A DNA stretch of 64,000 bases from Paraburkholderia unamae (GTDB lineage Bacteria; Pseudomonadota; Gammaproteobacteria; Burkholderiales; Burkholderiaceae): the NCBI RefSeq assembly GCF_003268775.1, contig NZ_QLSU01000033.1, positions 1 to 64,000 on the forward strand. The letters are read 5' to 3'. The position numbers and the translations under genes are program-made. Below the pieces are notes generated by a model. That model saw only the letters and a list, made by a program, of their open reading frames with translations. It was not told the origin of the DNA and searched no databases. Below, one piece after another: positions 25,506-33,881 of the stretch (the stretch's first letter is position 1; each line of letters opens with the position of its first letter).

Positions 25506-26130
25506 ATCGGCATGCCGGCGATCGCTTTCATGCCAGAAGCCCGCGCCGCCGCTATCGCGCAGGAACTCACTCCACCCGCGCGAATGCGGCACGCTGCGCG
25601 TACATGCTTCGAGGTTGTCGAGGGCGCGCCAATACTGGCGGATACCCACATGAATCCGGGTCGGTCTTACGGACTGCAATCTCGGTGCGCCCGCCAGCTC
25701 AGGCAGGGGGCACGACATCGCCCGTTGTCAGGAGGAACAACAGCTCAACCCGCTCGCGGCAACGATACATCGCCTGTTGGATCCGGCCGACTGTCTGCCC
25801 CCAGCTAATCGCTGCCCTCAAAGGGTTCTTGAAGCGGGCGGTCACAAAATACCTGGTTTCAGTGATATGGCGACTCGTCTTCGCTTTGCATAATTCCTCT
25901 GAAGTTTGGGGGTGTGGGCATTCCCGTCTGGAGAGACGCATCGGTCAATGCCTGCTCGATAGCTGCCTGGTCCCATGTTCCTGTGCCCCGATTGATGCAT
26001 TGGCAGGCACCCGGAGTCGCTTCGCCCGGTTGCGACTCCAGATAGCCATGGCGGGGAAATCAGGGCAGACCTATCACACGCTAGCTCTAAATAAACGTTC
26101 TCGTTTTACTATAAAAATAGAGTGCAGATC
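25506..26130. other. 625-base spacer before the clostripain-like gene
   Basis: No gene is supported. The right end becomes AT-rich (26080-26120, with AAATAAACG and TATAAAAATAG), marking the promoter and leader of the next gene. An 80-codon minus-strand frame at 25699-25941 has a protein-like look but no recognisable family. Confidence 0.4.
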
Positions 26131-27987
26131 ATGAAATCTTATTCGCTTAAAGTGACGGTGCTGACACTCGTCATATTTCTGGCGTCGTGCGGGGGAGACA
26201 ACACGACATCGCCAACGCCTCAGCCGCAGGCGGCCACTACCGTGATGGTCTACATGGTCGGCTCCAACCTCGAGAGCAACTGGGAAAGCGGTACCGCGAA
26301 CATCAACGAGATGCTGAAGGCGACGCTGCCAGCCAGTACCAATATCGTGATCGAAACCGGTGGCGCCAATGTCGTAGACGACAGTTCCCGACCGGTTCCG
26401 GACTGGGTCAATGTCAAACGCCACGTACTCGCCAACGGCAAGATTCAGCAGGTCGCCGATCTTGGCAAGATCGATATGGGTGCGCCCTCAACCTTGTCGG
26501 ACTTTATCGTATGGGCGAAACAGCACTATCCAGCGGGCAACTACAAGTTGCTGTTGTGGGACCACGGGGCCGGCTGGTACGGTTTTGGCGGCGACGAGAA
26601 TTTCCGGAGTGCGTCCGGGGCGGACTCGTCAATGACGTTGCCGGATTTGTCAAAAGCGATCTCGGACGGCACCCGGGCAGCGAATATTCACTTCGATCTG
26701 ATCGGTTTTGACGCGTGCCTGATGGCGACTGTCGAAGTTGCGAGCGCGCTGAGCCCGTATTCCAGCTATCTGCTCGCATCACAGGAGCTGGAACCTGGGG
26801 CCGGCTGGAACTGGACTTCGGTCGTGGCCTCTGCGGCGCAGGATGCCCGCACGTTCGGCAAGTCGGTTGCGGATTCGTACATCGAAAAACAGGACGAGGA
26901 CAGCGAATTCGGAACGCTGTCGTTGATCGACCTGAGCAAGATGCCAGGCGTACAGACCGCCCTTGAGTCGTGGTCAGGGTCCGTGTTGTCGAAGGTTGCC
27001 TCTTCGGATGACAGTTGGGTCAATGTCGTCTGGAAGCGGGCGACCTCGCTGGGATTCGGCGGAACAGGCAATGCCGCTGACAGCAGCCGCGACCTTGATC
27101 TGGTCGATCTGAAGCAGTTTTCACGAAGCATTGCCGATACCGCTCAGGGGTCTGTTGCGCTGGCTAACGCGATCAGCCAGGCTGTGGTGTATAACAACAC
27201 CACGGCGGATTACAGCGGTTCATCCGGGCTGTCTGTCTATTTTCCGTCGCGATCTCTCGCGAGCCAATCGGGATCCGCTCAGTATCAGACCATCGGTTTT
27301 TCAGCTGGATACCGGGATTTCACGAGCAAATATATTGCCGCGATCGAAGCCAGGCCGCATATCAGCTACATCAACGCCGTTGTCACGCGAGGAGCGATCG
27401 CGGCCGATGTCCGCAGCGATGCGGGGATCGTCCTGGTCGACAACCTGCTTTTCTCGAATGTGGGAGCGGACGGCCAGGCGACGCTGGTAGGCAGTATGCC
27501 CATTTACCAGAATGCCAAAAATTTCAGGGCCTCAATCTCCTTGACTGCACCGTTGTCGGGTAACTGGCTCACGCTCAACGGCTATCCGGTGATTCTTGGC
27601 TATGTTGGTGCTGACGACGATGGCGACCAATACTGGGTGGTTCCAGTTGAGCTGAATGGGGAGCTGACTTATCTCATGTATCAAGAATATATCGGTACGC
27701 AAGGTACACCAGTGTGGGTCGCGTTCGGCACGACGTCGTCGCTCGCTGATCGTGTGCCCCGAATCTTGCCGTTACCTGAACCGGGCGACAAGGTGCGTGT
27801 CCTTGCCGCAGACTACGACATCAAGACAGCGAAACTGACAGGTTTCCTCCCCGCTACGCCTGAATTCAGCATGGAGGAATTCGATCTCGCGTCGACGCCA
27901 GTGGCGGCGAATCTGAGTCAGGCATTGATGGCGACAGATTCGACGTGGAACGTCAACGTCACGGATATTTATCCGCGTACCCAGTGA
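26131..27987 (+). CDS. Clostripain-family (C11) cysteine peptidase lipoprotein
   Basis: 618-residue predicted lipoprotein with signal peptide and lipobox FLASC (Cys20). The peptidase C11 fold is recognised from TTVMVYMVGSNLES at the start of the mature domain. The catalytic dyad is His145 (LLLWDHGAGWYGFGGDE) and Cys196 (LIGFDACLMATVEV). Clostripain-type enzymes usually cut after Arg or Lys. A C-terminal beta-rich region of about 200 residues follows the protease. Base composition is visibly less GC-rich than in flanking operons, suggesting acquisition. ATG 26131 is preferred over an in-frame GTG at 26122. Confidence 0.85.
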   Translation: MKSYSLKVTVLTLVIFLASCGGDNTTSPTPQPQAATTVMVYMVGSNLESNWESGTANINEMLKATLPASTNIVIETGGANVVDDSSRPVPDWVNVKRHVLANGKIQQVADLGKIDMGAPSTLSDFIVWAKQHYPAGNYKLLLWDHGAGWYGFGGDENFRSASGADSSMTLPDLSKAISDGTRAANIHFDLIGFDACLMATVEVASALSPYSSYLLASQELEPGAGWNWTSVVASAAQDARTFGKSVADSYIEKQDEDSEFGTLSLIDLSKMPGVQTALESWSGSVLSKVASSDDSWVNVVWKRATSLGFGGTGNAADSSRDLDLVDLKQFSRSIADTAQGSVALANAISQAVVYNNTTADYSGSSGLSVYFPSRSLASQSGSAQYQTIGFSAGYRDFTSKYIAAIEARPHISYINAVVTRGAIAADVRSDAGIVLVDNLLFSNVGADGQATLVGSMPIYQNAKNFRASISLTAPLSGNWLTLNGYPVILGYVGADDDGDQYWVVPVELNGELTYLMYQEYIGTQGTPVWVAFGTTSSLADRVPRILPLPEPGDKVRVLAADYDIKTAKLTGFLPATPEFSMEEFDLASTPVAANLSQALMATDSTWNVNVTDIYPRTQ

Positions 27988-28002
27988 GCCGACATGCGGG
28001 AC

Positions 28003-28035
28003 ATGCAACGCGGCGCATGCTGCGCCCCGTTGCAT
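28003..28035. terminator. Strong hairpin after the clostripain-like gene
   Basis: ATGCAACG (28003-28010) pairs with CGTTGCAT (28028-28035), and inside it GGCGCA pairs with TGCGCC around a TGC loop. This gives a nearly continuous 14-bp stem. It lies 16 bases beyond the stop. No T-run follows, so it may act as an mRNA-stabilising hairpin or a Rho-assisted terminator. Confidence 0.55.
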
Positions 28036-28518
28036 TGTCGTGAGCGCGTAGACGTGTGCGACGGTTATGTACACCAGCAAGCTCTGGCTGAAGCGTTGCG
28101 ATGGAAGCCGGGTGGAAAGATATGCTGGTGGATTGAAGGATTCGACTTTCATACAAATCGGATTATTACCTTGTTAAATAAGGATGCCTGATTTTAGATT
28201 GAGTCGATTTTTATTGATTGGCGCAACGTCCTTTTCCTGGGTGTGGCTGGAACGGCAAGCGCGCAGTCGTACGGCAATCTGGAAAACATTCGGCAATCGC
28301 GCCCAAAAGCCTTCGGCAGCGGAACTGGCGGGTCGGTTGCTCGCCAGGCCGCGACCCCGGTGCGAATGACAGCGGCCGGGGATCTGTCCATTTTGACAAG
28401 CGCGGCTCAATGGCCCGCAAGAGGGATCCGGCAACCAACTGCAACCCACTGCAACCAACCGGGTTGATTGTGGTTCACGGAACAAATGAGCCGGGCTGCA
28501 ATTTAGCTGGTGATCAAC
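28036..28518. other. Spacer before the TAP-like peptidase gene
   Basis: About 480 bases with no convincing gene. A stretch at 28140-28210 is AT-rich and could hold the promoter of the next gene. A 61-codon plus-strand frame starting near 28184 lacks a recognisable domain. The repeated CAACTGCAACC units at 28433-28460 are a short local direct repeat. Confidence 0.35.
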
Positions 28519-30300
28519 ATGAACAAAAAAATCCTGAAGCGCGCCGGCGCCGCCGCGTCCTTGCTCGTGACTCTCGGCCTGTCCGGCTGCGGCGGATCGG
28601 ACAACTCCCGTGATGCGGCGCTGGAGCCTTTCTACCAGCAGACCGTGGCCTGGAGCGACTGTAGTACCGGCACGTTCGCCAACGTCGCGCCGGATCTTCG
28701 GCCGGTGTTGTCCGGCAGAACCCAGTGCGCCATGGTGAGGGTGCCACTCGACTACAGCGACGTCTCCAAAGGCAGCGTCAGCATCGGCGTTTTGAAGGTG
28801 GCGGCGGGCACACAGGAAAACCGGCTGGGTGCGCTGTGGACCAATCCGGGCGGACCGGGCGTAAGCGGGCTGAACATGCCGTTGGCCCTGAGTCGCCTGT
28901 GGCTCCTGGCCAACCCGGCCAATCCGGTCGGCGCGAAGCTTCTGCGCTTGTCTGATTCCTACGACCTGATCGGCTTCGATCCACGCGGAGTGGGCGTCAG
29001 CACTACGCTCACCTGTAGCTCGACGACGTCGCTGCCGGCGGTCAACGACACTGACCGTTCCGCAGAGGGCATCAACTCGCAGATCGCCTACGACCGCGCG
29101 GTGGCCGCCGCCTGCGGCGGCAATCCGCTGACCCCGACGATCAATACCGAATACACGGCGAGGGACATGGATGTCATTCGCGCCGCGCTGGGGTACGACA
29201 AGCTCAATTATTACGGGGCCTCGTATGGGACGCGGTTGGGTGCCTATTATGCCGACCTGTTCGCCAATCGCACTGGCCACATGATCCTCGATAGCCTGAT
29301 GGATATCGGCCTGCCGCTGCCGGATGCTTTTCTCGGTCAGGCTCCGTCCATGCAGTATCTACTGGACGACATCATCGCACCCTATGCCGCCGCCCATGAC
29401 AGCTATTTCGGTCTGGGTTCGGACGTGGACGGCATCCGGCAGATCGCCCGTAGCGGTCCGGCCTGGCTGACGAGTTGGCTTGCCGGGGGCTTGTACGACT
29501 TGTTGGGCAACCAGGATGATGTCAACGGCGTCATCGTTCATCTGGTGGTGAGCAAGGCGGTCGGTGCCATCTTGCAAGGGAACCCCGCGATCTCCCCGGA
29601 TGATCTTTATGCCGCCCTTGACGCGATGCAATTCCTGCCCGCTGCGGCGGCGGATCAGGAAGTCGCCGCGCATCAGGTCGCAATTAACGCGGCTACGTAC
29701 TACCGCGATTTCCTTGCCGGTCAGACGCAAGCCATCGCGCTAGACGCCAGCCAGGCCACGAGCAGGTCGGTCATCTGCAACGATGCCGCGCCGCTGCATC
29801 GGGACCAGCCATATTGGACGAGTCTTGGCAACGCGCTGGCACAGTCCTCGCTGTTTGGAGGGGGAGTCGTCGGCAGCGTCCAGCATTGTCTGTACTGGTC
29901 GTTCGCCCCCCGGAATCCGCCGACCTTCGCGCGCGCGGCGGCGCTGCCCTTATTGCTGCTGCAACCCGAGTTCGACGCCAAGACGCCTTTGGCCGGTGCG
30001 CGCGAAACAGCGGCCATCCTGAAGCATTCGAAGTTCGTATTGCAGGAAACCAGCTATACCCACGGCGCGCTGTTCACCAACGATGCGTGCATGGACGAGT
30101 ATGTGGCGAACTATCTGCTGCAAGGCAGCTTGCCGTCTGGCGACGCGGTCTGCGCGGGCGCGGGTTTGCCTGAGCCGGGCACCGCCTCCGCCATACAGGC
30201 CAATATCGTCGCCAGGCGGCTGACGCAGCCGGCCGATCTCTTTACCGATCCGGCCCAGGCGCAGGATTTGCAGCGCCAGCTGCGCGACATGGTCAGGTAG
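28519..30300 (+). CDS. TAP-like alpha/beta-hydrolase (S33) lipoprotein
   Basis: 593-residue predicted lipoprotein with lipobox LGLSGC (Cys24). It resembles secreted tripeptidyl aminopeptidases of peptidase family S33. The oxyanion motif NPGGPGVSG is near residue 114. The nucleophile is Ser235 (GASYG), the acid Asp486 (QPEFDAKTP) and the base His515 (SYTHGAL), in the TAP C-terminal domain. The expected reaction is release of short N-terminal peptides outside the cytoplasm; ester hydrolysis is the alternative. ATG 28519 is chosen over an in-frame GTG at 28510, since it begins a proper MNKKILKR signal peptide. Confidence 0.85.
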   Translation: MNKKILKRAGAAASLLVTLGLSGCGGSDNSRDAALEPFYQQTVAWSDCSTGTFANVAPDLRPVLSGRTQCAMVRVPLDYSDVSKGSVSIGVLKVAAGTQENRLGALWTNPGGPGVSGLNMPLALSRLWLLANPANPVGAKLLRLSDSYDLIGFDPRGVGVSTTLTCSSTTSLPAVNDTDRSAEGINSQIAYDRAVAAACGGNPLTPTINTEYTARDMDVIRAALGYDKLNYYGASYGTRLGAYYADLFANRTGHMILDSLMDIGLPLPDAFLGQAPSMQYLLDDIIAPYAAAHDSYFGLGSDVDGIRQIARSGPAWLTSWLAGGLYDLLGNQDDVNGVIVHLVVSKAVGAILQGNPAISPDDLYAALDAMQFLPAAAADQEVAAHQVAINAATYYRDFLAGQTQAIALDASQATSRSVICNDAAPLHRDQPYWTSLGNALAQSSLFGGGVVGSVQHCLYWSFAPRNPPTFARAAALPLLLLQPEFDAKTPLAGARETAAILKHSKFVLQETSYTHGALFTNDACMDEYVANYLLQGSLPSGDAVCAGAGLPEPGTASAIQANIVARRLTQPADLFTDPAQAQDLQRQLRDMVR

Positions 30301-30386
30301 GGGTTCGCCGCCGGAAGGCCGGGTATTGCGGCCGTACCGCCAGTGCCACACTACCCCGCGCCAACTTCAACTTGCCAATACCGTCC

Positions 30387-30418
30387 TGAGGCTGACCCGG
30401 CATTCCGGATCAGCCTCA
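30387..30418. terminator. Bidirectional terminator hairpin
   Basis: TGAGGCTGA (30387-30395) and TCAGCCTCA (30410-30418) form a perfect 9-bp stem, with an inner CCGG/CCGG pairing. It sits between the convergent TAP-like and porin genes and ends just before the porin stop at 30427, so it can serve both. Confidence 0.6.
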
Positions 30419-30426
30419 CCCCATGC

Positions 30427-31566
30427 CTAAAAGCTGTGACGCATACCCACGCGCACGACGACCTGATTGGGCGTAGTCGAAGCCGTGATGTTATTGTTCG
30501 CCGCCATCGCCTCCGTGCCCACCGAATTCGTGCCGCTTGCGTGCTGCCACACGCCGCTCACGTATAGCAGCGTGCGTTTCGACAGCAGATACGTCGATCC
30601 GAGATTGAGCTGACCGTAATGCGCGTCGTTAGCCCATGTGTAGCTGTAGGCCGCACCGAGGAGGAAAGCCGGCGTCACGTTGAACGTGTAGTTGCCTTCG
30701 AGCGTATTGAAATGAGCATTGCCGCCGAGCGGCGTTGTCGACGTGACCACGGCATCGTGGAACTGCACATTCGTGTAGAGCAAGCCCAGGTTCGACGCGC
30801 CAAGTTGATACTTCGCGCCGCCTCCCGCGATCTGCAACGAAGACGCGCTCGCATAGCCGCGATAGATCGGCGTGGTGAGCGGATTCGTCCACGATGCGCC
30901 TTCCACGGGCGTAGCGGTCGCGCTCCAGACGGCCGTGGCGGGATTGTTGACCTTGAGGTAGGCGGCGGCCAGGGCGAGCGGCCCGTTCGCATACGTAAGC
31001 GAGAAGTTGACCGTCTGGTTGCGTCCCATCGACCCGGCAACATTGCCGAACGCGTAGGCCGCGCCGAACTGCAAGCCGGAGAGCGTGGGCGAGAGATACT
31101 TCACTGCGTTATTGAGGTTGAAGTCGCCCCACACGTTGTCCACGTCGCCCGCATGTGCGCCGAGGCCGCCCGCGAACTTGCCCGCCGCCGAAAGCGGCAC
31201 AAGGCTTTCGAACAGCAGGTCGTACTGGCGACCAAGGCGAAGCTGCCCATAGCGGTCGCTGCCGAGCCCCACATACGCCGAGCGCCCGAATAGCGCGCCG
31301 TTGTTGCCAAGCGCACCGTTGCCCGGATTGAAGCCGTTTTCGAGCTTGAAGAACGCACGCAGGCCCGCACCCAGATCTTCAGTGCCCGTCAGGCCCCACT
31401 TGCTGCTTCCAAGCCCGCCTTGCGACATCGCATACGAGGCGTGACCGCCCTGGTTGTTCGTGTATTGCAGCCCTTCATCGACGACCCCGTAGAGCGTCAC
31501 CGAACTTTGCGCGTGCGTGGCGCCCGCCGCCACGCCGCACACGACCATCATCATGACCTTTTTCAT
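30427..31566 (-). CDS. Outer-membrane porin (OmpC-like, betaproteobacterial)
   Basis: 379-residue general porin. The signal peptide MKKVMMMVVCGVAAGATHAQ is followed by SSVTLYGVVDEGLQYTNN, the classic start of Burkholderiaceae porins. The chain ends in Phe (MRHSF), as needed for outer-membrane insertion. ATG 31566 was chosen because GGGGAA lies 6-7 bases upstream. It would let small solutes into the periplasm. It is the last gene on the minus strand after ridA and hyuAB, so it may be co-regulated with that pathway. Confidence 0.88.
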   Translation of the reverse strand: MKKVMMMVVCGVAAGATHAQSSVTLYGVVDEGLQYTNNQGGHASYAMSQGGLGSSKWGLTGTEDLGAGLRAFFKLENGFNPGNGALGNNGALFGRSAYVGLGSDRYGQLRLGRQYDLLFESLVPLSAAGKFAGGLGAHAGDVDNVWGDFNLNNAVKYLSPTLSGLQFGAAYAFGNVAGSMGRNQTVNFSLTYANGPLALAAAYLKVNNPATAVWSATATPVEGASWTNPLTTPIYRGYASASSLQIAGGGAKYQLGASNLGLLYTNVQFHDAVVTSTTPLGGNAHFNTLEGNYTFNVTPAFLLGAAYSYTWANDAHYGQLNLGSTYLLSKRTLLYVSGVWQHASGTNSVGTEAMAANNNITASTTPNQVVVRVGMRHSF

Positions 31567-31676
31567 CGAATTTCCCCAAGCCCTGAATTGTTGCAACATT
31601 TCCCGGAGTGGCTTCGTCATGCGAAGCACATTGACCGCGTGGCCTCCGCTTTATTTTTTCTGTGACGCACGCATCG

Positions 31677-32105
31677 TCAGAGCGTCACGCGCATGCGCTC
31701 CACCTGCGCCGCGCCCGCGCCGCGATACGCCGTCACCTCGATCTCGACGAGATACTCCGGACCCGCCAGCGGCGTCGCCGTGATCGTGCTCGCAGGGTCG
31801 ACGCCGCGAAACGCCTCGGCGATCACGTGCATCACGGCGTCCTTGTCTTCGAGACGCGGGATAAACACGCGCGAACGCACCACATCGGCGAAACACGCCC
31901 CCACGGCCTTCAGCGCGCCTTCCACGTTGGCGAGGCACTGGCGCGTCTGCTCCGCGGCATCGTTCGAGATCTCGCGCGTCTGATAGTTACGTCCCGCCGT
32001 ATTGGCGACAAGAATCCAGTTGTCCACGACCACGGCGCGCGAATAGCTGTATTTGTCTTCGAACACGCTGCCGGATTTGAGTTTTTCGACTTGCGGAGTT
32101 GCCAT
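31677..32105 (-). CDS. RidA (YjgF/YER057c/UK114) family protein
   Basis: 142-residue Rid-family protein. RidA itself hydrolyses reactive enamine/imine intermediates. The C-terminal Glu (VEIEVTAYR) is present, but the substrate-carboxylate-binding Arg of the PARS motif is replaced (DPASTITA), so it belongs to a Rid subgroup without the classic deaminase Arg. Its place between hyuB and the porin, near an FAD amine oxidase that would generate imines, suggests pathway-specific chemistry. It has its own upstream region with palindromes. Confidence 0.85.
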   Translation of the reverse strand: MATPQVEKLKSGSVFEDKYSYSRAVVVDNWILVANTAGRNYQTREISNDAAEQTRQCLANVEGALKAVGACFADVVRSRVFIPRLEDKDAVMHVIAEAFRGVDPASTITATPLAGPEYLVEIEVTAYRGAGAAQVERMRVTL

Positions 32106-32151
32106 TTGAATCTGCCTCTTGAAGTGGGTGGCGCCAAAGAAACGCCATAAT

Positions 32152-32195
32152 CAAATCAGTTGATTTGGCATACTAAATATTGACCAAATCATTTG
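32152..32195. promoter_or_regulatory. Candidate operator upstream of the RidA-like gene
   Basis: CAAATCA (32152-32158) and TGATTTG (32161-32167) form a perfect palindrome around GT. A related half-site, CAAATCATTTG, follows at 32185-32195. Both lie 47-90 bases before the RidA-like start in an unusually AT-rich stretch. They look like a dimeric repressor site with a secondary site. The cognate regulator is unknown; the IclR or GntR proteins nearby are candidates. Confidence 0.4.
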
Positions 32196-32255
32196 AATCG
32201 GGGTAAGACGATGCGTCGTGCGACGTCGAACGCCGCACGACCCAACAGAACACAC

Positions 32256-33881
32256 TTACACGCTGTAGCGATACACTCGCTGCGCCGTTTCCGGCGAGAT
32301 GCGACCTTGTGCGAGGTCCGCTTGCACCTGGTCATGCGGTCGCTTCACGGGATCGCCGTACCCGCCGGCACCGGGCGTCACGATATCGAGCGTTTGCCCG
32401 CGCTTGAGCGCGACCGAGCCTTTGAGCGATGCACCCGGTTCGCCGCAATCAAAGCGGCCTCGCCCGCCCTCTTCGCCGCCATGCAACCCCCACGGCGACG
32501 ACATGAGGCGCGAACCTTCGAGATACACCACGCAATCGCGGTCGATGCGATAGACGCGCCGCAGTCCCATGCCACCGCGGAATTCGCCGGCGCCACCCGA
32601 GTCCCCCACAAGCTCGTAGCGAAGCAGCGTGAGCGGATATTCGAGTTCGAGCGCTTCGACCGGAAGGTTCGAGGTGTTCGTCATCGAAACGTGCACACCG
32701 CTCAGGCCATCGGCATGTGGGCGCGCGCCGCTACCGCCGCCAATCGTCTCCAGATACACCCAGAGGCTGCCGTCGTCACGCGTGCCCGTGAAGCTCGCGA
32801 CCGTGCAGGCGCCGTTGCCCGCTGCCGGCACGCGCTCGGGCACGGCTTGCGCGAGCGCGCCGTTGATCACGTCCACCACGCGCTGACACGCACCGATGCG
32901 TCCGTCCACCGCCGCCGGGTGCGTGCAGTTGAGCAGCGTGCCCTTCTGCGCCGCCACCGTAATCGGGCGCGCAAGACCGGCGTTCGGCAAGATGCTCGGA
33001 TCGACGATCGATTTGACTGCGTAGTAGACCGTCGCGAGCAGGCCCGTGTAAGTGACGTTCATGCCGGCACGCACCTGCGCGGGCGACTCGAAGTGCAGGC
33101 GCATCTCGTCGCCCCTCACTTCGATTTCCACGCCCAGCGTCATCTCGCCGTCGAACTGCACGCCGTCGTAACGATCGGCGAAACGATAGCGTCCATCAGG
33201 AATACGCGCGATGCCCGCGCGCATCTTGCGCTCTGCATAGTCCTGTAACGCGTCGCCGGTCGCGACCACCTGCTGCGCACCGTACTTGCGGTAGAGCGCT
33301 TCCATGCGCTCCACGCACAGCCGGTTCGCCGAACATTGCGCGCGCAAATCGGAAATACGCTCGTGCGGCACCTGGCAGTTCAGCAGGATCAACTCCTGCA
33401 CGTCCTTTTGCAGCACGCCTTCGCGGTAGAGGCGAATCGGTGGAATGCGCAGCCCTTCCTGATAGATGTGCGCGTGACCACGGTCGGCAAAGTCGGCGTG
33501 GTGCGCCGTGTTGACGGCCCAGCTCACGATCTTGCCGTCGAAGAAAATCGGCTCGGCGATCACGATGTCGGGCAAGTGTGTCGCGCCACCTTCATATGCG
33601 TCGTTGGCGATGAAGATGTCGCCGGGGCGAATGTCCTCCACGGCGTTGCGCTTGAGAATGTGCGGAATCACGCCGATGAAGCTGCCGAGGTGCATCGGAA
33701 TGTGCTCGGCCTGGCACAGCGCCTGGCCGTTGCGGTCGAAGATGGCCGTCGAGCAGTCGCGGCGCTCCTTGATGTTGGTCGAGTAGCTGGCGCGCACAAG
33801 CGCTTCGCCCATTTCCTCGACAATCGACGTCAACGCGCTGCCGATGACTTCCACGGTGATGGGGTCGACGGTGATCTGCAT
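32256..33881 (-). CDS. hyuB: Hydantoinase B / 5-oxoprolinase beta-type subunit
   Basis: 541-residue HyuB-family protein, partner of HyuA in ATP-dependent opening of hydantoins, oxoproline or related cyclic amides; acetophenone and acetone carboxylases use the same pair. Characteristic segments are VDPITVEVIGSAL at the start, HIPMHLGSF and ANDAYEGGATHLPDI. The ATG shares one base with the hyuA stop (TGATG), so the subunits are translationally coupled. The N-terminal choice is set by that overlap; longer upstream frames re-read hyuA. Confidence 0.87.
   Translation of the reverse strand: MQITVDPITVEVIGSALTSIVEEMGEALVRASYSTNIKERRDCSTAIFDRNGQALCQAEHIPMHLGSFIGVIPHILKRNAVEDIRPGDIFIANDAYEGGATHLPDIVIAEPIFFDGKIVSWAVNTAHHADFADRGHAHIYQEGLRIPPIRLYREGVLQKDVQELILLNCQVPHERISDLRAQCSANRLCVERMEALYRKYGAQQVVATGDALQDYAERKMRAGIARIPDGRYRFADRYDGVQFDGEMTLGVEIEVRGDEMRLHFESPAQVRAGMNVTYTGLLATVYYAVKSIVDPSILPNAGLARPITVAAQKGTLLNCTHPAAVDGRIGACQRVVDVINGALAQAVPERVPAAGNGACTVASFTGTRDDGSLWVYLETIGGGSGARPHADGLSGVHVSMTNTSNLPVEALELEYPLTLLRYELVGDSGGAGEFRGGMGLRRVYRIDRDCVVYLEGSRLMSSPWGLHGGEEGGRGRFDCGEPGASLKGSVALKRGQTLDIVTPGAGGYGDPVKRPHDQVQADLAQGRISPETAQRVYRYSV

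Noticed and set aside
25699-25941. 80-codon minus-strand frame with protein-like stretch RIQQAMYRCRERVELLFLL
   Set aside because: Considered as a transposase remnant but I could not match it to a family; no start context.
28184-28369. 61-codon plus-strand frame
   Set aside because: Has a hydrophobic start but no ribosome site and no homology I can recall.
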